Part shown: in pieces, positions 6,785 to 14,049 of the stretch
Position numbering within the stretch: the stretch's first letter is position 1
Layout: each line of letters opens with the position of its first letter
Source: Eubacterium sp. UBA4343
Lineage (GTDB): Bacteria > Bacillota > Clostridia > Lachnospirales > Lachnospiraceae
DNA length: 26,248 bases
Reading direction: 5' to 3'
NCBI GenBank assembly: GCA_002394235.1
Contig: DGTF01000032.1
Location: forward strand, 9,924 to 36,171
Translations under genes and position numbers: made by a program
The notes under the pieces: generated by a model
The model's input: only the letters and a program-made list of their open reading frames with translations
Databases searched by the model: none
What the model was told of the DNA's origin: nothing

Positions 6785-6887
6785 AACGAGATAAAACACG
6801 CTGCGCGAGTTTTATCTCGCTATCGCGACGCTCGCCGCACACGAATACTTCGCATTCGGCTGCGGCTCACTGTTCGCGTAAATAAAA
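6785..6887 (+). repeat. complete copy of a dispersed two-hairpin repeat (about 103 bp)
   Basis: This is the only full copy in the window. Hairpin 1 is CGAGATAAAAC (6787-6797) against GTTTTATCTCG (6809-6819). Hairpin 2 runs 6824-6878. In it CGCGAC pairs with GTTCGCG (one bulge), GCCGCA with TGCGGC, and CGAAT with ATTCG around a seven-base loop. The 5' 73 bases recur at 26176-26248 with one or two changes and the 3' 23 bases recur at 1-23. All are in the same orientation. It lies between aroD and the FHA gene and encodes nothing visible. It resembles REP/BIME-type elements in architecture, but I recognise no named family. Confidence 0.88.
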
Positions 6888-6930
6888 GACTGTCAATCGC
6901 GGCATCATCCACTCCGCAGCTGCAGGTAAA

Positions 6931-6946
6931 CATCCGGAAACGGATG
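6931..6946 (-). terminator. possible weak terminator after aroD
   Basis: CATCCG and CGGATG form a six-bp stem around a four-base loop 11 bases after the aroD stop. On the minus strand only three T follow, so termination may be partial. Confidence 0.4.
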
Positions 6947-6956
6947 CCACTGTTTA

Positions 6957-8273
6957 TCAGATCGTCCCGATCATCTCCCGGAGTTCTCCCACCGGAAGCT
7001 GTCCGGGTGCAGACGCGTCCCCGACAATTCCGAAGGTCATTACGGACCCGGTGATTCTCCCGCTCACACGGCTGAGTCTCCCAAGATCGCCCATCGCCAT
7101 CGTCACGAGCGGATTCGGGATCTGACGGTTTTTCTCCTCGGTGACACTCATAAGTCGGAGCACATCCTTCGGCTTCTTTGGCATGACAGCCACCTTCAAC
7201 ACATCCGCACCGGTTCGGGTCAGTCTGTCAAAAACGAGATCCAGTTCCGGTTTTTTGGGTGTTCTGCTGAAGTTGTGCCAGGAAGCGATCACCGGCATTC
7301 CGAGCTCATGGACCTCTGAAATCAGGAGTTCTGTATTGATTTCCGGATTCAAGCCCTCAATATCAATCAGGGAAACCTCCGGACGCCCGGCGGCATACAA
7401 AATCAGTGACCGGTATTCCTCCGGCGCCAGTTCTCCCTCGCCGCCCTCTCTCTTCGTTCGGATGGTGAAGAGGATCGGAGCCTCACCCAGAATATCCCGG
7501 AGGGACATCAGCACCTCCGCCACTTTCTCCACGTCTCCAAGATCCTTGAAATAATCGGCGCGCCATTCTACTAGATCCGGTGATACCGCAGCAATCTGCC
7601 GTGCCTGTGCTTCCAGTTCATCCTTTCCTTTCCCGGTTAACGGAACACAGATTTTCGGCAGTCCCTCTCCCAAAACCACTCCGTTTCTCAGCTGCACCGG
7701 CTTCTTGACTGCTTTCACCGGTTTCGGTGATTTTGCAGGTTTTTCGCGACGCCACTCATAGAGCGAACGCTGCTTTTTCTCGTGCGCTTTGTCCCGCTTC
7801 ATTTCCCATCCACGATGATCTGTATGTTCGTCCGCAGCCTTCTCCGCTTCAGCGTCATCTGTCTTCTTCATCTCTGCAGACGGCAGAGCCCCCTCCTCCC
7901 CGGTTTTCACAGTGTTTGTACCGATTGCCTTCTGCCCGGTCAGCAAGTTCTCATTGTCTCCGGATACCTCATTCTCATCCCGTTCAGACAGCCTGTTCAT
8001 CTTTTCTCCGGAACGGATACGCTCATCCTCCCCGGGCTGCAGATCCGCAGGCTCACCCCCCGGCCTGTTTCCCTGTTCCGAGGGATTCACATTCATCGAA
8101 TATTCTTCTGATGTTTTTTTCTCCGGATTCGTTTTCACCGGATTCTCGTCTGACGCACTTTCCTCATCACGGCCTGTCGTCGATTTCTCCTCATCCACAG
8201 TGGTCTGACTCTCCGGCATCCTGTTCTTTCTCCCTAAAAAGGCATTTCTCTTTCTTCGTCTTGTGAACCACAT
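6957..8273 (-). CDS. aroD: 3-dehydroquinate dehydratase, type I (AroD), with long disordered N-terminal extension
   Basis: The enzyme converts 3-dehydroquinate to 3-dehydroshikimate in the shikimate pathway through a Schiff-base lysine. The start is the ATG at 8271-8273 because AAAGGAG lies seven bases before it. An in-frame GTG at 8316-8318 has no such site. From that ATG the protein has 438 residues. The catalytic domain fills about 193-438 (family length about 250), with EWRAD (E236), SWHNF (H333) and KVAVMP (K360) all present, so activity is expected. Residues 1-192 are an unusual, highly charged, low-complexity region: a basic start (WFTRRRKRNAFLGRKNR), then Glu/Asp/Asn/Ser/Thr-rich sequence and a basic Lys/Pro stretch just before the enzyme. 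No membrane segment is seen. The gene sits alone between the ftsZ terminator and the dispersed repeat. Confidence 0.93.
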   Translation of the reverse strand: MWFTRRRKRNAFLGRKNRMPESQTTVDEEKSTTGRDEESASDENPVKTNPEKKTSEEYSMNVNPSEQGNRPGGEPADLQPGEDERIRSGEKMNRLSERDENEVSGDNENLLTGQKAIGTNTVKTGEEGALPSAEMKKTDDAEAEKAADEHTDHRGWEMKRDKAHEKKQRSLYEWRREKPAKSPKPVKAVKKPVQLRNGVVLGEGLPKICVPLTGKGKDELEAQARQIAAVSPDLVEWRADYFKDLGDVEKVAEVLMSLRDILGEAPILFTIRTKREGGEGELAPEEYRSLILYAAGRPEVSLIDIEGLNPEINTELLISEVHELGMPVIASWHNFSRTPKKPELDLVFDRLTRTGADVLKVAVMPKKPKDVLRLMSVTEEKNRQIPNPLVTMAMGDLGRLSRVSGRITGSVMTFGIVGDASAPGQLPVGELREMIGTI

Positions 8274-8280
8274 AGTTTTT

Positions 8281-8287
8281 CTCCTTT
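8281..8287 (-). promoter_or_regulatory. ribosome binding site fixing the aroD start
   Basis: AAAGGAG on the minus strand lies seven bases before the ATG at 8271-8273. It decides against the upstream GTG at 8316-8318. Confidence 0.8.
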
Positions 8288-8350
8288 GTTTCTGAATCAC
8301 CGGTCTCCCTGATTTCACGCTGGAACTTCCGACGATTTTATCTGCAGTCC

Positions 8351-8378
8351 AAAACAGCCCGGATAGGTTCCGGGCTGT
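8351..8378 (-). terminator. intrinsic terminator after ftsZ
   Basis: ACAGCCCGG (8354-8362) pairs with CCGGGCTGT (8370-8378) around a seven-base loop. On the minus strand a T run follows. It closes the dcw cluster about 85 bases after the ftsZ stop. Confidence 0.88.
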
Positions 8379-8462
8379 AAAATCTCTTATTATCTAATTC
8401 GGTATCTCTGAGATCTGCCGTTCTTTTCATGAATCAGGCAGGAGCCTTCATTCTGCGCTCTC

Positions 8463-9653
8463 TCAGTGTTTCTGAAGGAAATCCGGAATCTGGATATCCT
8501 TCTTCGGTGTCTTCGGGCCTGTCGGTCTCGAGGCAGATGGTGCAACCGCCGGCTTCGGAATTGTGAAGCTCGGCATAGAATATGACGGCGCAGTCTTAGG
8601 TGCAGCTCCGCTTCTGCGGTTCTGTGAGGAACCGAGGATTGTCGGCTCTGTCTTCTCGATTTTCTCTGCCTCTGCGTCCTTTACATTCGCTACTCTGGCG
8701 GAAGCGTCATCCAGTCCGGTTGCAATTACCGTGATCTTGCAGGTATCCGGCGTGGAGTCATCATACATCGCGCCAAAGATGATATTTGCGTCATCGCCGG
8801 CAAGATTCTGTACATAGCTGGCAGCGTCATTGGCATCCATCAGGCTGATATCTCCAGAGATATTGATAATGACATTGGAAGCTCCCTCAATCGTCGTCTC
8901 CAGAAGCGGGGACTGAACCGCCTCCTGAACAGCCTCAAGCGCCTTGTCGTCGCCCTTGGAAGCGCCAATTCCGATATGCGCCATGCCCTTGTCCTTCATA
9001 ACCGTCTGTACATCCGCGAAGTCGAGATTGATCAGCGCAGGTACATTGATCAGATCGGTGATGCCCTGAACGGCCTCCTGAAGCACCTCATCCGCCTTCT
9101 TCAGCGCCTCCGGCATAGTTGTGCGACGGTCAACGATCTCGAGAAGCTTATCATTCGGGATCACAATCAATGTGTCTACATTCTGCTTCAGTCTGTCGAT
9201 ACCGGAAAGAGCATTTGTCATTCGCTGCTTTGCTTCAAAACGGAAGGGCTTGGTAACAACTCCGACTGTCAGGCATCCCGCTTCCTTTGCCAGGCTTGCA
9301 ACCACAGGAGCTGCACCGGTTCCGGTTCCGCCGCCCATACCGCAGGTGACGAATACCATGTCGGCACCCTCTACGAGCTTCTTGATCTCGTCTGCGCTCT
9401 CTTCTGCAGCCTTCTGGCCTACTTCGGGCTTCGCTCCTGCTCCGAGTCCCTTGGTGACCTTCTCGCCGATCTGCAGTACGGTCGGCGCCTTGCAAAGAGT
9501 CAGTGCCTGCTTATCTGTATTGATTCCAACGAATTCCACCCCTCCGATGGACTCGTCTACCATTCTGTTTACGGCATTGTTGCCGGCGCCTCCGACACCA
9601 ATTACCACAATCTTTGCTGAAGATTCAGCCTCATTCGTCATTATCTCTAACAA
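8463..9653 (-). CDS. ftsZ: cell division GTPase FtsZ
   Basis: FtsZ is the tubulin homologue that builds the cytokinetic Z ring. The 396-residue protein has the N-terminal GGAGNN loop (21-26), the tubulin signature GGGTGTG (107-113), NTDKQAL (45-51) and a Pro/Ser/Ala-rich flexible linker. It ends in the conserved peptide IPDFLQKH, which binds FtsA/ZipA/SepF-type partners. The best start is TTG at 9651-9653, because AAAGGAGG lies seven bases upstream. The first ATG (9639-9641) is 19 bases from that site. ftsZ is the last dcw gene. It has its own probable promoter (9754-9782) and is cut off from ftsQ by a possible terminator (9792-9815), so it can be expressed independently. ftsA is not upstream. 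Confidence 0.98.
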   Translation of the reverse strand: MLEIMTNEAESSAKIVVIGVGGAGNNAVNRMVDESIGGVEFVGINTDKQALTLCKAPTVLQIGEKVTKGLGAGAKPEVGQKAAEESADEIKKLVEGADMVFVTCGMGGGTGTGAAPVVASLAKEAGCLTVGVVTKPFRFEAKQRMTNALSGIDRLKQNVDTLIVIPNDKLLEIVDRRTTMPEALKKADEVLQEAVQGITDLINVPALINLDFADVQTVMKDKGMAHIGIGASKGDDKALEAVQEAVQSPLLETTIEGASNVIINISGDISLMDANDAASYVQNLAGDDANIIFGAMYDDSTPDTCKITVIATGLDDASARVANVKDAEAEKIEKTEPTILGSSQNRRSGAAPKTAPSYSMPSFTIPKPAVAPSASRPTGPKTPKKDIQIPDFLQKH

Positions 9654-9660
9654 AATGCTT

Positions 9661-9668
9661 CCTCCTTT
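9661..9668 (-). promoter_or_regulatory. strong ribosome binding site supporting a TTG start for ftsZ
   Basis: AAAGGAGG on the minus strand is seven bases before TTG 9651-9653 and too far from the next ATG. Confidence 0.75.
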
Positions 9669-9753
9669 ATCTGACCAGAGACCTGAAGCAGGCCTTCTGC
9701 CAATTATTTATCTTCCCTCATTCCTTATAATCAAAGAAAATAACACACTTCCT

Positions 9754-9782
9754 ATAATATAGTCTTCGTTGGAAATATTCAA
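9754..9782 (-). promoter_or_regulatory. probable ftsZ promoter
   Basis: On the minus strand TTGAAT (9777-9782) and TATTAT (9754-9759) are 17 bases apart, about 100 bases before the ftsZ start. They lie just after the hairpin that follows ftsQ. Confidence 0.6.
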
Positions 9783-9791
9783 CACTTTTTC

Positions 9792-9815
9792 AAAAAAACG
9801 TAGGCTGCCGCAGCC
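9792..9815 (-). terminator. possible terminator or attenuator between ftsQ and ftsZ
   Basis: A five-bp GC stem, GGCTG against CAGCC with a three-base loop (9803-9815), is followed on the minus strand by TACG and seven T (9792-9798). The stem is short, so readthrough is likely. Confidence 0.5.
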
Positions 9816-9816
9816 A

Positions 9817-11415
9817 TCAGTATGCAGCCCCGCCATAGCCATCCGCCGCTCCGTCTGTCCCGGCATCGTAGGTGTTTTCACCCCCATATGCGCCATCTGT
9901 GCTTCCGTCTCCGCCCGCATCATCGGTATCCCCGTCTCCATACGTGGCGTTTGTGCTTCCGTTTCCGTCCGCATCATCGGTGCCTGCGTCTCCATATATG
10001 ACACCCGTGCTTCCATTTTCGCCCGCGACGTACGTATCTGCAGTTCCGTCGTTTCCGTCCGTTGTACCTGCTCCATCAGCGGCCGTATTGCCCGCATCAG
10101 CTGCATTCCCGGAAGCAGCAGTGCTTCCCACATCACCGGAACTGCCGGAAGCGTTTTTACCCGTCTCCGTCGTATCGAAGACGATGTTTACCGTATCCTC
10201 CGTATAGTTCTCAAGATGAAGTGTTCCTTCCATTCCGGAGAGCTGAGGCAGAATCGCCGCAGCCTTCGAGATCTTGTCCTCCAGAAGCGTATCCTGCCCC
10301 AGAAGGATCTTCACCTTGCCATCGTTGTAGTACAGGGTAATATTCTGGTCTTTATCAAAGGCGATCTTATCGGGTCTGATGCCGAATTTGCTGATCAGCC
10401 GGCTTAATGCCTGGATTGTAGAAAAAACGCTATCGTCTGAAACCGGGACGGCCTTTCCAACCGTCAGCTTCTTGTCGGTCAGACCGATAATCCGTGTAAC
10501 ATCCGTCAGCGCCGGATGATACTCCGTATCAATGGAAGAGTCGCCCGTAGAATCGGCAGACCCGGATGAAACAGCTTGAAGTACATTTGTGTCATTCTCC
10601 GTCCGGCTCGCAGAGGAATCTGCTGCAGCTGCCGCAGACGCCTCGGCCTTCTGCTTTTCCTCCTCTTTTTTAGCTGCCTTTGCATTATCATAGTCAGTCT
10701 GTGTGATATCCGGAACGCCGTCGCCGTCGATATCAATCAGGCCGACACCAGAGGTTGTCTGGTCAACCATCCCGTCGCCATCGGTATCCACAAGCCAGTT
10801 TCCATCCGCGTCTGTCTCCGGGACACCATCACCGTTGAGATCCACAAGCGTGGCCGTAAGGCCGAGCGACTTATAATCAGTCTTCTGCGCGGCAGACGAA
10901 GAAGACGACGTAGAAGAAGAAACAGATGAGGAGGAGACCGATGACGAAGAGACACCCGACTCTGTCTCCTCCTCATCAGACGTTGGATGATCGTCCTTGA
11001 CCGCCTCCAGCACAATTCCGTTTGCGTCGAAATAATAGTTGATGCCGTCCTGCTGAATATATCCAACCGGAGAATTTTCATTAACCACAAGCCTGACACT
11101 GCTGTGGCCTTTGTATTCCGCATGTATGGACGAGATAAACGGTGCGTTTTCAGGTTTGATTGTCTTTCTGACATAGCACAGATACAGGGAATTGCGGTCC
11201 GCGAGGCCTCCGAACACCATCTCCCGGATCTCCTTTTCCGTATACCGCGAACTTCCTGTCACTTCCGCGTTGCGATCCGGCACATAAAATACACCGGTGA
11301 AAATCACAAAGCACACCAGAAGGCCTCCGACAGCCGAAAGGATTATCCGCAGTTTTTTCCGCCGGATCCTCTCCCGTTTTTTCTTTTTCTGATGTCTTGT
11401 TTTTTCCTGATCCAA
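9817..11415 (-). CDS. ftsQ: cell division protein FtsQ/DivIB with DxDGDG-repeat insert and Gly/Asp-rich tail
   Basis: FtsQ/DivIB is a bitopic membrane protein linking FtsL/FtsB to the septal synthase. I start it at TTG 11413-11415, six bases after AAAGGAG and just past the murD stop (532 residues). In-frame GTG 11445 and ATG 11439 lie inside murD with poor ribosome sites. Counting from that TTG, a Lys/Arg-rich cytoplasmic stretch precedes one membrane helix (about 24-45). A POTRA domain (about 48-140) and the DivIB beta domain (about 302-416) follow. Between them lies an unusual insert: a Ser run, three 18-residue units opening DLNGDG, DTDGDG and DIDGDG (192-245), and an Ala/Glu/Lys helix. 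The last 112 residues are Gly/Asp/Asn/Thr-rich with three more 18-residue repeats. The DxDGDG loops look like the calcium loops of EF-hand, dockerin or thrombospondin type 3 proteins. Calcium binding is inferred. Usual length is about 250-300. Confidence 0.9.
   Translation of the reverse strand: MDQEKTRHQKKKKRERIRRKKLRIILSAVGGLLVCFVIFTGVFYVPDRNAEVTGSSRYTEKEIREMVFGGLADRNSLYLCYVRKTIKPENAPFISSIHAEYKGHSSVRLVVNENSPVGYIQQDGINYYFDANGIVLEAVKDDHPTSDEEETESGVSSSSVSSSSVSSSTSSSSSAAQKTDYKSLGLTATLVDLNGDGVPETDADGNWLVDTDGDGMVDQTTSGVGLIDIDGDGVPDITQTDYDNAKAAKKEEEKQKAEASAAAAADSSASRTENDTNVLQAVSSGSADSTGDSSIDTEYHPALTDVTRIIGLTDKKLTVGKAVPVSDDSVFSTIQALSRLISKFGIRPDKIAFDKDQNITLYYNDGKVKILLGQDTLLEDKISKAAAILPQLSGMEGTLHLENYTEDTVNIVFDTTETGKNASGSSGDVGSTAASGNAADAGNTAADGAGTTDGNDGTADTYVAGENGSTGVIYGDAGTDDADGNGSTNATYGDGDTDDAGGDGSTDGAYGGENTYDAGTDGAADGYGGAAY
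9850..10011 (-). repeat. in-frame 54-bp repeats in the FtsQ C-terminal tail
   Basis: Three degenerate 18-residue units begin STGVIYGDAG, STNATYGDGD and STDGAYGGEN. They are extracytoplasmic by FtsQ topology. Confidence 0.75.
10681..10842 (-). repeat. in-frame 54-bp repeats encoding DxDGDG loops in FtsQ
   Basis: Three units of 18 residues start DLNGDGVPE, DTDGDGMVD and DIDGDGVPD. Hydrophobic pairs (LV, LI) close the first two. The spacing is exact. Confidence 0.85.
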
Positions 11416-11421
11416 ACCAAA

Positions 11422-11428
11422 CTCCTTT
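11422..11428 (-). promoter_or_regulatory. ribosome binding site supporting a TTG start for ftsQ
   Basis: AAAGGAG overlaps the murD TAA stop and lies six bases before TTG 11413-11415. It favours that start over GTG 11445 and ATG 11439. Confidence 0.65.
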
Positions 11429-12797
11429 ATTCGTGACATCCGCACATGCTTCTGACGTACTGCTTGAACATATCACCCCGCTGCTCGTAATTGTCAAACT
11501 GTCCCCAGCTCGCACACGCAGGAGAGAGAAGCACGGCATCACCGGGAACCGCATGCTCCGCACAAGCCTTCGTCGCCTCCTCCAGGTTATCGAAGAAAGC
11601 AATATCTTTCTTCGGGAAGCCGAGCCGCACCGCCGTCTCTGCGATCTTTTCTCTTGTCTGTCCGATCAGCGCGAGAAACTTCACCTTACCGTCAAAAGCC
11701 CTGATCCATTCGTCAAAAGCAAGCTCCTTGTCGAAACCGCCCCCGATCAGACAGGTCGGCCGGTTCATCGCCTGAATCCCCTTAATGGCGGCGTCCGGAT
11801 TCGTGCCCTTGGAATCGTTGTAATATCTTACACCGTTAACCTCGGCCACATACTCGATGCGATGTTCAACCCCCTTGAAAGCACACACCGTCTTCCGGAT
11901 GCTCTCCACAGGTACGCCCGCGTGATATGCCATCGCAACAGCAACCATGATGTTTTCAAAGTTGTGAAGGCCGAGAAGCTGAAGATCCTCTGTCCGGACT
12001 ACCGGAAGCGTATCCTTTCCATCCGCGATATAAATCGTCCCGTTGTTCAGAAAAATCCCATGTTCCAGAACTCTTCGACTGGAAAAATAGATCACCTTTG
12101 CTCTTATCTTGCTGCCGAATTCACGAAGTACATCGTCCTCATAATTTAGAACGCAGATATCCTCCGAAGTCTGATTTTCCGCGATCCGCTCCTTACACCG
12201 AATATATTCCGCCATTGTATGATGGCGGTTCAGGTGATCCTCCGTAATATTTGTAATTGCTGATGCGACCGGATGAAAACGGTCAATGGTCTCCAGCTGA
12301 AAGCTGCTGACTTCCGCCACCGTCCACGCGTTCTCACTCTGCTCGAGAACCACGTCTGTGTAAGGTGTTCCAATATTTCCAACCACATAGACCTCAGGGA
12401 AATAATCCTTCATAATCTCGCCCAGGAGCGTCACCGTTGTCGTTTTTCCATTAGTTCCGGTAACTGCGAGCACTTTCCCCTTGCCAATCCTGTAAGCAAG
12501 CTCGATCTCTCCCCAGACCGGAATCCTTCTCGCATAGAAATCCTCTACAACCGGTATGTCGCAGGGAACTCCCGGGCTCATGACCACAAGGTCAATCTGT
12601 TTCGCCGTCTCCTCCGGGAGACTTCCGAGAATAATCTCCACATCCTGGCCCAGATTATCAAGAATCTTCTTCCGGTCCGCTTTCTCATTGCTGTCATAAA
12701 TCACCGGCACCGCACCCTTTGCCAGCAGAAGGTGTGCTGCGCCGATACCGCTTTTTCCGGATCCGAATACAAGTACTTTCTTTCCCTTTAAATCCAT
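11427..12797 (-). CDS. murD: UDP-N-acetylmuramoylalanine--D-glutamate ligase (MurD)
   Basis: MurD adds D-glutamate to UDP-MurNAc-L-alanine in the cytoplasm using ATP, an early step of peptidoglycan precursor synthesis. The 456-residue protein has the three Mur-ligase domains: an N-terminal Rossmann part (VLVFGSGKSGIGA, 8-20), the ATPase centre with TGTNGKTT (113-120), and a C-terminal domain ending in SPACASWGQFDNYEQRG. Length is normal. AGAAGGG precedes the ATG. It follows mraY by 93 bases and its stop overlaps the ribosome site of ftsQ, so the two are translationally adjacent. In related clostridia ftsW and murG often lie between murD and ftsQ. Here they do not. Confidence 0.98.
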   Translation of the reverse strand: MDLKGKKVLVFGSGKSGIGAAHLLLAKGAVPVIYDSNEKADRKKILDNLGQDVEIILGSLPEETAKQIDLVVMSPGVPCDIPVVEDFYARRIPVWGEIELAYRIGKGKVLAVTGTNGKTTTVTLLGEIMKDYFPEVYVVGNIGTPYTDVVLEQSENAWTVAEVSSFQLETIDRFHPVASAITNITEDHLNRHHTMAEYIRCKERIAENQTSEDICVLNYEDDVLREFGSKIRAKVIYFSSRRVLEHGIFLNNGTIYIADGKDTLPVVRTEDLQLLGLHNFENIMVAVAMAYHAGVPVESIRKTVCAFKGVEHRIEYVAEVNGVRYYNDSKGTNPDAAIKGIQAMNRPTCLIGGGFDKELAFDEWIRAFDGKVKFLALIGQTREKIAETAVRLGFPKKDIAFFDNLEEATKACAEHAVPGDAVLLSPACASWGQFDNYEQRGDMFKQYVRSMCGCHE

Positions 12798-12890
12798 GTC
12801 TATGTCCCTTCTTTATTCTGAAATAACGGCTCCGTTTCCGGAGACCGGATATCTGCCTCTGAGAAATCCCCTTCGCGCCGACTCGCTGTG

Positions 12891-13841
12891 TTACTTTGTA
12901 GCAAGAAGACAGAGCAGGGCTGTGATAATCGTGAAGGTTGTCACGATCCTTGTCTCAGACCATCCGCAAAGCTCGAAATGATGGTGAATCGGCGTCATCT
13001 TGAAGATCCGTTTTCCGTGGGTCAGCTTAAAATACGATACCTGAAGCGCTACCGAGACCAGCTCAAAAGCATAGATAAATCCGACGATCGGAATGTACAG
13101 CGGCATCTTCATCATATAAGCGCTCCCGGCGACAAAGCCGCCCAGCGCCAGAGATCCGGTATCTCCCATGAAGATCTTCGCCGGATATGCGTTGAACAGA
13201 AGGAATCCCATCAGTGAACCGACCACAGCAAAGGTAACCGGTGTGATCCCGCCGGAAAGCATCATTGAGGATACCGAGAAAAACAGCGCAACCACAATTG
13301 TGACGGAGGATGCCAGACCGTCCAGACCATCGGTGAAGTTTACGCCATTCACCGTCGCAAGAATCACGAGAAACGCAAACGGGATACTGAAAGCCCCGAA
13401 ATCAACAGATGCCGCTGCATTGAACGGAACGAGCATTGACAGGGAAACACCGTACACATGCACCATCACATACAGAAAGACCGCGGTAACCACAATTTCA
13501 AGGAGCAGCTTCTGCCATGCAATCAGACCGTCGGAACGGTGAAGCACCACCTTCAGAAAGTCGTCCAGAAAGCCTACCAGTCCAAAGCCAAAGGTCAATA
13601 TCATGATCGGCACAATGGCAGGCTCCGAGCGGAAATACAGAAGCGCCACGACAAGAATTCCTATGATAATCGCAATACCGCCCATTGTCGGCGTTCCCGC
13701 CTTCTTCAGATGAGATGCGACGCCCTCCTTACGCTCTGTCTGATCCACCTTTTTGCGGTTCAGAAAAGGAATCAGCAGTCCGGTGCAGACCGCAGTCACC
13801 AGAAACGCAATAAATACCGGTAAAAATTCAATCCATTTCAT
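12891..13841 (-). CDS. mraY: phospho-N-acetylmuramoyl-pentapeptide-transferase (MraY)
   Basis: MraY moves phospho-MurNAc-pentapeptide onto undecaprenyl phosphate to form lipid I, in the membrane. The start is ATG 13839-13841 (MKWIEF), with GGGAG seven bases upstream. A longer open frame to 14168 overlaps the PBP gene and adds non-family sequence. The resulting 316 residues match the family. About ten hydrophobic segments are visible. Conserved blocks include KKAGTPTMGG, the FGLVGFLDD aspartates, NFTDGLDGL, NAYPAKIFMGDTGSLALGG and the histidine block MTPIHHHFEL. A probable internal promoter (14002-14029) lies upstream. Confidence 0.98.
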   Translation of the reverse strand: MKWIEFLPVFIAFLVTAVCTGLLIPFLNRKKVDQTERKEGVASHLKKAGTPTMGGIAIIIGILVVALLYFRSEPAIVPIMILTFGFGLVGFLDDFLKVVLHRSDGLIAWQKLLLEIVVTAVFLYVMVHVYGVSLSMLVPFNAAASVDFGAFSIPFAFLVILATVNGVNFTDGLDGLASSVTIVVALFFSVSSMMLSGGITPVTFAVVGSLMGFLLFNAYPAKIFMGDTGSLALGGFVAGSAYMMKMPLYIPIVGFIYAFELVSVALQVSYFKLTHGKRIFKMTPIHHHFELCGWSETRIVTTFTIITALLCLLATK

Positions 13842-14001
13842 ATCCTGTCTCCCACTCTTAACATTCTTCATTTCATATGATAACTGACCGGTCCTCCGAG
13901 AAAACCCGGACAACAGGCTGCTCTTTGCAGATGGACAGGGCTGCGTAACGTGCGTTGCGCCGTTCCTGTCTTTTTCTTCGCAGAGCTTATGCCGTACACA
14001 T

Positions 14002-14029
14002 ATATTACATAATTTGCGCATCCTGTCAA
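14002..14029 (-). promoter_or_regulatory. probable internal promoter for mraY-murD-ftsQ
   Basis: On the minus strand a perfect TTGACA (14024-14029), 16 bases and TAATAT (14002-14007) lie just after the PBP stop. The 208-base gap before mraY is long for this cluster. Confidence 0.55.
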
Positions 14030-14049
14030 CCGGTTGCGGAATATGTCCA

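Noticed and set aside
9235..9495. Arg/Glu-rich minus-strand frame inside ftsZ
   Set aside because: It is another frame of the conserved FtsZ coding sequence on the same strand.
8463..9653. Possible ftsA or sepF next to ftsZ
   Set aside because: Neither neighbour shows actin-like or SepF motifs. Upstream is ftsQ and downstream is aroD.
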